Shown here piece by piece: positions 35,362 through 44,337 of a stretch of DNA of 64,000 bases. Origin of the DNA: Parabacteroides gordonii MS-1 = DSM 23371 (GTDB taxonomy: Bacteria > Bacteroidota > Bacteroidia > Bacteroidales > Tannerellaceae); the NCBI RefSeq assembly GCF_000969825.1, contig NZ_KQ033920.1, positions 1-64,000 of the forward strand, written 5' to 3'. The notes under the pieces were generated by a model that worked only from the letters and a program-made list of their open reading frames with translations, ran no database searches and was not told the DNA's origin. Both the position numbers and the translations under genes were made by a program. Numbering within the stretch: the stretch's first letter is position 1; each line of letters begins with the position of its first letter.

Positions 35362-37314
35362 ATGAGAAGAAGCATGAAAAAAGCTATCTCCCTGTTCCTC
35401 TTAAGTATGGGGGTAAGCGGCCTGATGGCACAGACCAATGAGTTTAAAATAGACGTGCAGCAAACGGGTGCACCTATTCAGTCCACCATGTACGGTATCT
35501 TTTTTGAAGATATAAATTTCGGTGCGGATGGCGGACTGTATGCGGAACTGATCAAAAACCGCTCGTTCGAGTTTGAGAATCCTTTCGGAGGCTGGACTCC
35601 TTTCGGTAATGTGACCATACAGACAAAGTCGCCCTGTTTTGATAAGAATCCCCATTATGCCCGCCTTTCCTTTAATAAGGAATTGACAGGAACCGGACTG
35701 GATAATGAAGGTTTTAAAGGCATAGGTATTAAGGCTGGAGAGAAGTACGATCTGTCCTTCTATGCCCGTACGGTAACTAACGGCCCTATTAAATTCCGTA
35801 TCAACCTCGTCAATGATAAGCATGATATATATGAAACCAAAGAGGTTGAGATAAACGGTAAAGACTGGAAAAAGTATTCCGTTGTCCTCACCCCTGAAGT
35901 AACAGAAGCCCATTCCCGCTTACGCATTACGATGCTGACCCAGGGAACAGCCGACTTGGAACATATCTCTTTATTCCCGCAGAATACATTCAATAACCGT
36001 CCGAACGGTATGCGTGCCGACCTGGCACAGGCGTTGAAAGACCTGAAACCCGGTGTGTTCCGTTTCCCCGGTGGTTGTATCGTGGAAGGAACCAATCTGG
36101 CAACCCGCTATCAGTGGAAGAATACAGTCGGCCCGGTGGAAAACCGTCCGATTAATATCAACCGTTGGAATTATACTTTCCCTCACAAGAAATTCCCGGA
36201 TTACTATCAATCCTATGGTTTAGGCTTCTTCGAATACTTCCAGTTGAGTGAAGATATAGGAGCAGAGCCGCTTCCGGTATTAAACTGCGGTCTTTCCTGC
36301 CAGTATGAAAACGATGATCCGAATGAAAACTGTCCGGTGGATAAGTTGCAGCCGTATATCGACGATGCACTCGACCTGATTGAATTTGCTAACGGCCCTG
36401 TCACTTCCAAATGGGGTAAATTGCGTGCCGATATGGGACATCCGGCTTCTTTCAACCTGAAATATCTGGCTATCGGTAACGAACAATGGGGATCGCTGTA
36501 TCCCGAACGTCTGGAGCCGTTTGTAAAACAGATCCGTGCCAAATACCCGGAAATCCAAGTGATCGGTAGCTCCGGCCCGCAGGCGGAAGGGGAAGACTTC
36601 GATTATCTATGGCCGGAAATGAAACGTATCAATGTCGATTTGGTAGACGAGCATTATTACCGTTCTCCGGAATGGTTTCTGAATGGAGCCAAACGGTATG
36701 ACTCATACGACCGTAACGGCCCTAAAGTATTTGCCGGCGAATATGCCTGTCACCCGAACAACCGCGAAAACAGTTTCCTGACGGCCCTTGCCGAAGCAGC
36801 CTTTATGACTGGTTTTGAACGGAATGCCGATGTGGTTCATATCTGTACCTATGCACCGTTGTTCGCCCATGTCGATGCCTGGCAGTGGCGTCCCGACCTG
36901 ATCTGGTTCGACAACCTTTCACTGGTAAAGACTCCTAATTATTATGTACAGCAACTTTACGGCCATAATGCAGGTACGAATGTTATTCCGTTGAGCATGC
37001 AGAATGAACCGGTTACCGGACAAAACGATTTGTATGCAACGGCAGCAGTCGATAAGAAGACAAACGAACTGATTATTAAAATAGCCAACACCGGCATTCA
37101 GCACAGAAAGATAAAACTCGACCTGAACGGCCTTTCCGGTGGAAAGCATAAAGGAACAGTAACCGTATTGCACGCATCCGACCTGGAAGCCAAGAATACA
37201 ATCTGCAAACCCGACCAAGTTGTCCCCGTTGTATCGGATGTAGAATTGGAAGCTCCGGCAGCAGAAGTAATACTTCGCCCGTTAAGTTTCTCTGTTTATC
37301 GCATAGCATTGTAA
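35362..37314 (+). CDS. GH51 alpha-L-arabinofuranosidase, exported, with CBM4-like insert
   Basis: A 650-residue secreted enzyme removing terminal alpha-L-arabinofuranosyl residues from arabinan or arabinoxylan. A signal peptide ends near residue 24-28 (SGLMAQ). The early catalytic strand is followed by a carbohydrate-binding-like beta-sandwich (about 70-210: WTPFGNVTIQTKSPCF through LRITMLTQGTADLEHISLF). The (beta/alpha)8 domain follows, with acid/base Glu374 in AIGNEQWGS and probable nucleophile Glu460 in FAGEYACH. The C-terminal beta-domain ends VILRPLSFSVYRIAL. It stands alone downstream of the shared operator/promoter, with a terminator at 37343-37377. A start at the second methionine (MKKAISL) is also possible. 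Confidence 0.92.
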   Translation: MRRSMKKAISLFLLSMGVSGLMAQTNEFKIDVQQTGAPIQSTMYGIFFEDINFGADGGLYAELIKNRSFEFENPFGGWTPFGNVTIQTKSPCFDKNPHYARLSFNKELTGTGLDNEGFKGIGIKAGEKYDLSFYARTVTNGPIKFRINLVNDKHDIYETKEVEINGKDWKKYSVVLTPEVTEAHSRLRITMLTQGTADLEHISLFPQNTFNNRPNGMRADLAQALKDLKPGVFRFPGGCIVEGTNLATRYQWKNTVGPVENRPININRWNYTFPHKKFPDYYQSYGLGFFEYFQLSEDIGAEPLPVLNCGLSCQYENDDPNENCPVDKLQPYIDDALDLIEFANGPVTSKWGKLRADMGHPASFNLKYLAIGNEQWGSLYPERLEPFVKQIRAKYPEIQVIGSSGPQAEGEDFDYLWPEMKRINVDLVDEHYYRSPEWFLNGAKRYDSYDRNGPKVFAGEYACHPNNRENSFLTALAEAAFMTGFERNADVVHICTYAPLFAHVDAWQWRPDLIWFDNLSLVKTPNYYVQQLYGHNAGTNVIPLSMQNEPVTGQNDLYATAAVDKKTNELIIKIANTGIQHRKIKLDLNGLSGGKHKGTVTVLHASDLEAKNTICKPDQVVPVVSDVELEAPAAEVILRPLSFSVYRIAL

Positions 37315-37342
37315 GTTTATAGATTTAGTATTTGAATTGTGG

Positions 37343-37377
37343 AATCCTCCCGGTCGCCTTGTCGTCGGGGGGATTTT
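37343..37377 (+). terminator. Terminator after GH51-1
   Basis: AATCCTCCCGG pairs with a G-rich partner over 11 positions including two G-U pairs, with an 11-nt loop, and is followed by TTTT. It is located 29 bp after the GH51 stop. Confidence 0.75.
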
Positions 37378-37494
37378 CTGCTTGAAAAGGAAATGTACAT
37401 AGTGTATTGTTACCTAGCTAATTACAGTTTCCTCGTAGTTTCTTGGTTTGGAAACTGGAGTTTCCTGCTTAGGAAATAGTGAAGGGGTTCGTTG

Positions 37495-39261
37495 TTATTT
37501 GAACTGCTCCTGGTTCAGAGAATAATACTTTCCTTTCAACGCCAGTAGCTCCTGATGGCTGCCCCGTTCAATGATCCGGCCGTGTTCCAGAACGATGATA
37601 AGGTCGGCGTTCCTTACAGTCGAGAGACGGTGGGCGATGATCAGGCTGGTGCGTCCCTGCATCAGTTGGTCGAGACCCTTCTGGATAAGGATTTCGCTAC
37701 GGGTGTCGATGTTGCTGGTCGCTTCATCCAGTAACAGGATAGGAGGATCGGCGATGGCGGCACGGGCGATGTTGAGCAACTGCCGTTGTCCCTGGCTCAG
37801 GTTGGCACCGTCGTTTTCCAATAAAGTATCGTATCCTTGCGGGAGACGTTTGATAAAGGAATGGGCGGCCGTGAGTCTGGCGGCTGCAATGACCTCCTCG
37901 TCGGTGGCATCGAGACGGCCGAAGCGGATATTTTCGCGTACGGTACCTGTGAACAGGTGTGTGTCCTGTAATACGATAGCCATCGATTGCCGTAAACTGT
38001 CCCGTTTGATCTGTTGGATAGAATGGCCGTCGATCGTGATCTCGCCCGACTGGATATCGAAGAAACGGGGGAGCATATTCAATATAGTGGTCTTTCCGGC
38101 ACCTGTGGCACCGACAAGGGCTATCTTGCATCCGGCGGAAGCATGCAGGGAGATCCCTTTCAGGATCGTTTTCTCCGGCTTGTAACCGAAATAAACGTCT
38201 TTCATGGCTACATCGCCCTGTACATTCTGTAAAGTGATGGCATCCGGCGTATCCGGCGCTTCGGGTGCTTCATCTATGACTTCGAAGATACGTTCGGCTC
38301 CGGCAATGGCCGCTTGTATGCTGTTGTACAGGCTGGCAAGCTCGTTGATCGGGCGTCCGAACTGGCGGGAATATTGCAGGAAAGCAGCCAGTCCGCCGAC
38401 ATCAAATCCACGGAAGATGGCGAGCAAGGCACCGACTATCGTAATGAATACATAGTTCAACGTATTCAGGTTCTGCATAACGGGCATCATCATACCGGAA
38501 TAGAACTGGGCTTTCTGCGATTTGCCTTTCAGGTCGTCGTTGAGTACGTTGAAGTCGGTTTCCACTTTCTTTTCGTGGCCGAATACCTTAACCACCTTCT
38601 GTCCGCTGATCATTTCTTCGATATATCCGTTCAGTGTGCCGATCGACTCCTGCTGCGCCTTGAAGTATTTGCGGCTTCGTCCGACAATCCCTTTGGCGAA
38701 AAGGAACATAAGCGGCACGGTGACCAGTGTCACCAGCGTAAGGATCGGACTGATATAGAGCATCAGGCAGAAGATACCGATCAGGGTGAGGGCGCTCGAA
38801 AGCATGTCCGACAGGCTGTCGGTCAGCGCATCACTGATACGGTCGATGTCGTTGGTGTAGCGGCTCATCAGGTCGCCGTGCTGGTGTGTATCGAAATATT
38901 TAACCGGCAGGTGCTCCATCTTCCTGAAAAGGTCGGAACGCATACGGGTGACGGTGCGCTGCCCGATCTTGTTCAGCAGGATATACTGGATATAGACTGC
39001 TGCAACCCCTGTAAGATAAACCCCTGCAAGGATGAGCAGTATGCGGATCAGTCCGTGAAAATCTCCGGGAATGATATAGTCGTTGATGATGGGACGCAGC
39101 ATATAAGAGCCCAGCAGGTTGGCAACAATGCTGACTATTATCAGGAATCCGATAACGAACAGCAGGCGTTTGTCGCACGACAGGTACGATACCAGCCGGA
39201 AGAAGGTTTTCTTTCCCTCTTTGGCCTTCGCGTTATATTTCAGGTGATCTCCGTGTGCCAT
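37495..39261 (-). CDS. ABC exporter half-transporter, consensus ATPase site subunit
   Basis: A 588-residue fused permease-ATPase. Six hydrophobic segments lie in the N-terminal about 330 residues. The ATPase domain has an intact Walker A GATGAGKTT, signature LSQGQRQLLNIARAA (LSQGQ variant) and Walker B LLLDEATSNID with the catalytic glutamate. It lies 3 bp after the partner gene at 39265-40989 and must form a heterodimer with it, like MdlA/MdlB or LmrC/LmrD multidrug and lipid exporters. Cargo cannot be inferred. The pair is inserted between two plus-strand arabinofuranosidase genes and is transcribed against them. Confidence 0.9.
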   Translation of the reverse strand: MAHGDHLKYNAKAKEGKKTFFRLVSYLSCDKRLLFVIGFLIIVSIVANLLGSYMLRPIINDYIIPGDFHGLIRILLILAGVYLTGVAAVYIQYILLNKIGQRTVTRMRSDLFRKMEHLPVKYFDTHQHGDLMSRYTNDIDRISDALTDSLSDMLSSALTLIGIFCLMLYISPILTLVTLVTVPLMFLFAKGIVGRSRKYFKAQQESIGTLNGYIEEMISGQKVVKVFGHEKKVETDFNVLNDDLKGKSQKAQFYSGMMMPVMQNLNTLNYVFITIVGALLAIFRGFDVGGLAAFLQYSRQFGRPINELASLYNSIQAAIAGAERIFEVIDEAPEAPDTPDAITLQNVQGDVAMKDVYFGYKPEKTILKGISLHASAGCKIALVGATGAGKTTILNMLPRFFDIQSGEITIDGHSIQQIKRDSLRQSMAIVLQDTHLFTGTVRENIRFGRLDATDEEVIAAARLTAAHSFIKRLPQGYDTLLENDGANLSQGQRQLLNIARAAIADPPILLLDEATSNIDTRSEILIQKGLDQLMQGRTSLIIAHRLSTVRNADLIIVLEHGRIIERGSHQELLALKGKYYSLNQEQFK

Positions 39262-39264
39262 AGC

Positions 39265-40989
39265 TTAAAAGAGTACTTGCTGTGAATGATAAATATCCTG
39301 GTAAACGTCCGAGCTTTTCATCAGTTCATCGGGTGTTCCTATTGCGTTGACTTCCCCATCTTCAAGCACGATTACCCGGTCGGCCGACTGCATGGTGTTG
39401 ATCCGTTGGGTAATGATGAATACAGTCGTGTCGTGTAGCAAGGCATTCAGGTTGTTCCTTATTTTCAACTCTGTTTCGGTGTCTACGGCACTGGTGCTGT
39501 CGTCGAGAATAAGGATCTTCGGCTTACGGAGCAGGGCACGGGCGATACAGATGCGTTGTTTTTGTCCGCCTGATAGATTGATGCCGCCACGTCCGAGCAA
39601 AGTCTCGTAACCATCGGTAAACGATTGGATAAAATCATGCGCTTCGGCAGCCCGGGTCGCTTCTTCGATCTCGGCAATGGAAGCGTCAGGCTTTCCCCAT
39701 CTCAGGTTGTCGATGATCGTACCGGTGAACAGCTCGTTCTTTTGCAGTACCATTCCGATACGGGCATGCAACTCGTCCAGATTGTAATCCTTTACCGGAA
39801 TATCGTCGATCCGTATTTCGCCGGAAGTCGCATCATATAACCGCCGTATTAACTGCACCAGTGAGCTCTTGGCCGAACCCGTAGCACCGACCAATGCGAT
39901 CGTTTCGCCCGGATGAGCCTGAAAGCTGATATGCTGCAAAACGTCATTCTCACCACCGATATACCGGAAGCTGACATTATCGAAAGTCACTTTCCCTTTC
40001 TCTATCTTATGCTTGTCTTGTAGCCCTTCTTTCGTATTTACCAGGGATGCTTCAGTATCGAGCACTTCCAGGATACGTTTGGAGGAGGCGGATGCGCGGG
40101 CGTACGACATAATGATCATGGAGAGCATCATCAACGACATCAATACCTGTGCCAGATAGTTCACAAATGAGATCAGTTCACCCACTTTCAGTTCCCCGTG
40201 AATCACTTTTTGTCCACCCAGCCATAGGATAGCGAGAGTGGATAAATTCATAACGAGCTGCATGACAGGGAATATGGATACAACGATGTTGGAGGCACTG
40301 ATTACCATATCACGCAGTTCTTCACTGCTCTTATCAAACTTCTTTGTCTCGAAATCCTCCCTGACAAACGATTTCACTACACGTATATTGATCAGGTTCT
40401 CCCTGACAACGCTGTTGAGCTGGTCTACTTTCTGCTGTACTTTCAGGAAAAAGGGAAATCCCTTGCTGAGTATCAGATAAACGCTTCCCCCTAGTATCGG
40501 GATGGCGATTATCAGCACCATTGCCAGTTCCCTGTTTATTCTGATAACAAAGAACACGGCCATAGCCAGCATCAGCGGTGAACGTAATAAGAGCCGGAGT
40601 GACATCAGGACAATCTGTTGTATACGGGAGATATCGCTTGTCAGCCGGGTAATAAGAGAAGCCGAACTGAATTTATCTATATCGAAGAAGGATAGTTGTT
40701 GGATTTTTCCGAAGAGGGTTTCCCGTAGGTCAGTGCCAAACCCGATACCGATGCGGGAAGATATATATACATTTATAATATTGACCACTAATCCGGCAAT
40801 CGAAACAAGTATCATATACGTTCCGATATGAGTAATAACCGACAGGTCGCGATTCATTACCCCATTATCGATGATTTCAGCCATAAACATCGGCTGAACA
40901 GTTTCGCACAGCACGGTGATTAGTACCAGAAGCGGACTGATCAACAATCCCCCTTTATATCGTTTAAGTATTTGCCAGTATTTTCCCAT
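39265..40989 (-). CDS. ABC exporter half-transporter, degenerate-site subunit
   Basis: A 574-residue fused permease-ATPase, first gene of the two-gene exporter operon. It has six N-terminal membrane segments (YKGGLLISPLLVLITVLCETV first). The ATPase domain shows an altered Walker A GATGSAKSS (Ala for the last Gly), signature LSGGQKQR, and Walker B ILILDDSTSAVD in which the catalytic Glu is Asp. This is the usual sign of the non-hydrolysing site in heterodimeric ABC exporters. Together with the 37495-39261 product it makes one consensus and one degenerate nucleotide site. Confidence 0.9.
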   Translation of the reverse strand: MGKYWQILKRYKGGLLISPLLVLITVLCETVQPMFMAEIIDNGVMNRDLSVITHIGTYMILVSIAGLVVNIINVYISSRIGIGFGTDLRETLFGKIQQLSFFDIDKFSSASLITRLTSDISRIQQIVLMSLRLLLRSPLMLAMAVFFVIRINRELAMVLIIAIPILGGSVYLILSKGFPFFLKVQQKVDQLNSVVRENLINIRVVKSFVREDFETKKFDKSSEELRDMVISASNIVVSIFPVMQLVMNLSTLAILWLGGQKVIHGELKVGELISFVNYLAQVLMSLMMLSMIIMSYARASASSKRILEVLDTEASLVNTKEGLQDKHKIEKGKVTFDNVSFRYIGGENDVLQHISFQAHPGETIALVGATGSAKSSLVQLIRRLYDATSGEIRIDDIPVKDYNLDELHARIGMVLQKNELFTGTIIDNLRWGKPDASIAEIEEATRAAEAHDFIQSFTDGYETLLGRGGINLSGGQKQRICIARALLRKPKILILDDSTSAVDTETELKIRNNLNALLHDTTVFIITQRINTMQSADRVIVLEDGEVNAIGTPDELMKSSDVYQDIYHSQQVLF

Positions 40990-41054
40990 ATCCTACCTAC
41001 AAAGATAGAACATAATTGCGAAATGATATGTTCAATGTGTTAAATACACTTTTA

Positions 41055-41109
41055 TCCACCACAAAAAGCAATATATCCACCCCGCTGTAAAGTGTTCATC
41101 CTACATTTG
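41055..41109 (+). promoter_or_regulatory. GH51-2 operon promoter with direct-repeat operator
   Basis: TCCACC at 41055 and 41076 (21 bp apart) and TACATTTG at 41102-41109 (26 bp after the second repeat) repeat the architecture at 35267-35321. A start near 41116 excludes the upstream in-frame start codon at 41092 and fixes the gene start at 41146. Confidence 0.83.
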
Positions 41110-41145
41110 CTTTCGTTAAACACGATAATCACAAATTTAATAGAC

Positions 41146-42699
41146 ATGAATACACAACGGAATTTGTTAGCCGGATTATTGCTTTTTGTGGCAATACCAT
41201 TTATATCCGCGCAAGAGAAAGCCCAGATGGTTGTTAATGCCGATTTGGGTACAGAAACGATCAACCGACACATTTACGGACAGTTTTCCGAGCATTTGGG
41301 AAGATGTATCTATGATGGTCTTTGGGTAGGGGAAGACTCTAAAATCCCTAATACGAATGGCGTGAGAAACGATATTATCGCCGCCCTTAAACATATTAAT
41401 ATACCCAACCTGCGTTGGCCGGGTGGTTGCTTTGCCGACGAATACCACTGGCGTGACGGTATCGGGCCACGCGATCAGCGCCCGAAAATGGTCAACACTC
41501 ACTGGGGAGGCGTTACGGAAGATAACAGCTTCGGTACACATGAGTTTCTGAACCTTTGTGAGGAGCTGGGAACGGAACCTTATATATGTGGAAACATGGG
41601 TAGCGGTTCTGTAGAAGAAATGTCGAAGTGGGTGGAATATATCACTTTCGACGGTGAGAGTCCGATGGCAAAATTGCGTAAGCAGAATGGCCGTGAGAAA
41701 CCCTGGAAGGTTCAGTTCTGGGGCGTTGGTAACGAAAACTGGGGCTGCGGTGGAAATATGTCCCCCGAAGGTTATGCCGAAAACTACCGTCGTTATGCAA
41801 CTTACTGCCGCAACTATGGTACGAACCACCTGTTTAAAATTGCCGGTGGCCCGAATGTGGATGACTATAACTGGACAAGCACTTTGATGAAGAATATCCC
41901 CGGCCACATGATGAACGGTATCTCCCTGCATTATTATACGTTTGCCGACAGCTGGACAAATAAAGGAAATGCAACCGGTTTTGATGATAACGAATACTTC
42001 CGTACCATCGAAAATGCCGCACATATCGAAGAGCTGATCGAACGTCATACCGCAATTATGGATCAGTACGATCCGGAAAAACGCCTGGGATTGATCATCG
42101 ACGAATGGGGTGCCTGGTATAATGTAGAACCGGGAACAAATCCGGGTTTCCTTTACCAGCAGAATACATTGCGTGATGCTTTGCTGGCCGGTGTTTCCCT
42201 GAATATCTTCCACAAACATTGCGACCGTGTGAAAATGGCCAACATTGCACAGATGGTTAACGTATTGCAGGCCATGATCCTGACCGAAGGCGAAAAAATG
42301 ATCCTGACACCGACCTATCACGTATTCGATATGTATAAAGTTCATCAGGATGCCACCCTGCTTCCGATCGAAGTGAAATGCAGTAACTATGAACGTCTGG
42401 GACGCAGCCTTCCGGCGGTTAGCGCTTCTGCATCGAAAGATAAGAACGGGGCGATACATATCTCACTCGTCAATATCGATCCGGCAAACGATATCGAGAT
42501 ATCCTGTGCCGTACGCGGAACGAATGCCGCCAATGTAAGTAACGCGCAGATCATTACCGGAGAGAATGTACGTGCATGTAATACATTTGATAAACCTGAA
42601 AACGTGCGCTTGGCAAACTTCAAGGGAGCAAAGTATAAAAACGGGGAACTGACCATGAAGATCCCGGCCAAATCACTGGTAACGATCGAGTTGAAATAA
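41146..42699 (+). CDS. GH51 alpha-L-arabinofuranosidase (exported)
   Basis: A 517-residue arabinofuranosidase of the AbfA-like branch. The signal peptide [22 protein letters not shown] is followed by the family opening [20 protein letters not shown]. Acid/base Glu197 lies in [11 protein letters not shown] and nucleophile Glu320 in [14 protein letters not shown]; the C-terminal domain ends [12 protein letters not shown]. It is the first gene of the arabinan operon (GH51-GH43-SusC-SusD-DUF3823), with GH43 18 bp downstream. Most enzymes of this branch are cytoplasmic, and the signal peptide here points to the periplasm, where it would trim imported arabino-oligosaccharides. The start is set by the promoter position. 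Confidence 0.94.
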   Translation: MNTQRNLLAGLLLFVAIPFISAQEKAQMVVNADLGTETINRHIYGQFSEHLGRCIYDGLWVGEDSKIPNTNGVRNDIIAALKHINIPNLRWPGGCFADEYHWRDGIGPRDQRPKMVNTHWGGVTEDNSFGTHEFLNLCEELGTEPYICGNMGSGSVEEMSKWVEYITFDGESPMAKLRKQNGREKPWKVQFWGVGNENWGCGGNMSPEGYAENYRRYATYCRNYGTNHLFKIAGGPNVDDYNWTSTLMKNIPGHMMNGISLHYYTFADSWTNKGNATGFDDNEYFRTIENAAHIEELIERHTAIMDQYDPEKRLGLIIDEWGAWYNVEPGTNPGFLYQQNTLRDALLAGVSLNIFHKHCDRVKMANIAQMVNVLQAMILTEGEKMILTPTYHVFDMYKVHQDATLLPIEVKCSNYERLGRSLPAVSASASKDKNGAIHISLVNIDPANDIEISCAVRGTNAANVSNAQIITGENVRACNTFDKPENVRLANFKGAKYKNGELTMKIPAKSLVTIELK

Positions 42700-42717
42700 T
42701 TTAAACACGTATCATTT

Positions 42718-44214
42718 ATGTGTAAGACAATCATTAAGGCAGCCATTCTGATGGCTGCTACCACCCTTGTTGTCTCCGGATGCAGCTTAGGCAGGCAGCC
42801 GGTAACACCGGAAAAGAACCCTAATCCGTGGAAAGACGATTATACATCTGTCTCCGCCATGAAGGATTATCGTTCGTGGGGAACTTATAATGTACACGAT
42901 CCGGCCTGTCGGAAGATAGGGGATACGTTCTATCTCTACTCGACCGATGCCATCTTCCGCGAAAACAAAGAGGAAGCGAAGGAAGCAGGCGTTCCGCTGG
43001 GATACATCCAGGTGCGTAAGTCGAAAGACCTCGTGAACTGGGAGTTTGCCGGTTGGGCATTTCCTGAAATTCCAGCAGAAGCCGTAGAACATGTCAGGAG
43101 TCATGCCGATGGGGAAGGAGCGACCAATATCTGGGCGCCTTACCTGGTACAGTATAAGGATAAATACCGCCTGTATTATTGTGTTTCGGCTTTTGCCAAA
43201 TCAATCTCTTATCTGGGGATGGCAGAGTCCGACTCACCGGAAGGGCCGTGGGAACTGAAAGGCTGTGTGGTAAAAACAGACTCTACTTCCGTCATGAATG
43301 CGATTGATCCGAGCGTTGTGATCACGGAGAACGGGGAACATTGGATGGTCTACGGCTCTTATTTCGGTGGCCTGTATGAAATGCAGCTGGATCCTGAAAC
43401 CGGGCTGGCTATGCGTATCGGCGACCAGGGACATTGTATCGCCCGCCGCGCCGATGGAAAGAAAGATAATATCGAAGCCCCGGAGATTGTTTACAACCCG
43501 GAACTAAAGAAATATTACCTGTTCGTCTCTTACGATCCTCTGATGACTACCTACAATATCCGTGTCGGTCGTTCGGAAAAGCCGGAAGGCCCTTTCTACG
43601 ACCTGTTCGGTAAAGACATGAGCGAGGAAACCAACAACTACCCGGTGCTGACACATCCTTACCGTTTCGACAACCATCCGGGATGGGCGGGTACGGCTCA
43701 CTGCGGTGTGGTAAACGACAACGGGCGTTATTTCCTGATGCACCAGGGACGGCTCAGTCCGGCTAACCATCTGATGGATCTGCATGTCCGTGAAATATTC
43801 TGGACGAAAGACGGATGGCCTGTTGTTTCGCCGGAAAGATATGCCGCTATTCCGCAACAGGAATTCATAAAGGATGATTTCGTGGGCGAGTGGGAAATGA
43901 TCCTCATCCGCGACAGTAAATACGAGCGTCAGCTTTGGGCCGGACAGATCTTGTGGGGTGAAGGAGAATTGCATGATAATGAGGTGAATGTCTCAATTCA
44001 TTATACCTTTACACCAGATGGAAAGATCACTGGTGAACAGGAAGGACGCTGGGCGTACTCTCCGGAAAAAGGATTGGCTATCCGTATAGGAGAAGAAGAA
44101 ATGCAAGGACTCATTCCGCATATGGGACAAGACTGGGAGAATGAAATGAAGACAATCCTGTTTACGGGATTAGACTCCCACGGTTTCTCAGTCTGGGGTA
44201 AACGAGTCAAATGA
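42718..44214 (+). CDS. GH43 lipoprotein, probable endo-arabinanase or arabinofuranosidase
   Basis: A 498-residue lipoprotein (lipobox VVSGC, Cys22) with a five-bladed propeller. The likely catalytic triad is visible: base Asp61 in YNVHDPACR, pKa-modulating Asp197 in NAIDPSVV, and acid Glu253 in NIEAPEIV. A C-terminal lipocalin-like domain (about 385-498, IHYTFTPDGKITGEQEGRW to SVWGKRVK) fits the GH43_C domain seen in arabinanases. It follows GH51-2 by 18 bp and precedes SusC 4. A surface or periplasmic endo-1,5-alpha-L-arabinanase role is the best guess; GH43 also contains xylosidases, so the exact activity is open. Confidence 0.88.
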   Translation: MCKTIIKAAILMAATTLVVSGCSLGRQPVTPEKNPNPWKDDYTSVSAMKDYRSWGTYNVHDPACRKIGDTFYLYSTDAIFRENKEEAKEAGVPLGYIQVRKSKDLVNWEFAGWAFPEIPAEAVEHVRSHADGEGATNIWAPYLVQYKDKYRLYYCVSAFAKSISYLGMAESDSPEGPWELKGCVVKTDSTSVMNAIDPSVVITENGEHWMVYGSYFGGLYEMQLDPETGLAMRIGDQGHCIARRADGKKDNIEAPEIVYNPELKKYYLFVSYDPLMTTYNIRVGRSEKPEGPFYDLFGKDMSEETNNYPVLTHPYRFDNHPGWAGTAHCGVVNDNGRYFLMHQGRLSPANHLMDLHVREIFWTKDGWPVVSPERYAAIPQQEFIKDDFVGEWEMILIRDSKYERQLWAGQILWGEGELHDNEVNVSIHYTFTPDGKITGEQEGRWAYSPEKGLAIRIGEEEMQGLIPHMGQDWENEMKTILFTGLDSHGFSVWGKRVK

Positions 44215-44337
44215 ACACAAAATATTCTTACAAATTAATTTAATGCCGTATGAGAAAAAGTATAGAACAAAACACAACCACCATCTTTCAGCAAGAAAGT
44301 AACGAGTATGAATTAAGTAACCTTAAAACAGTTTATT

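Noticed and set aside
38314-39285. 323-codon open frame antisense to the ABC exporter gene
   Set aside because: It overlaps a clear ABC exporter coding region with Walker motifs and has no supporting signals.
41176-42459. 427-codon open frame antisense to GH51-2
   Set aside because: The opposite strand encodes a GH51 enzyme with catalytic motifs; the antisense translation is Cys/His/Ile-rich and unlike any family.
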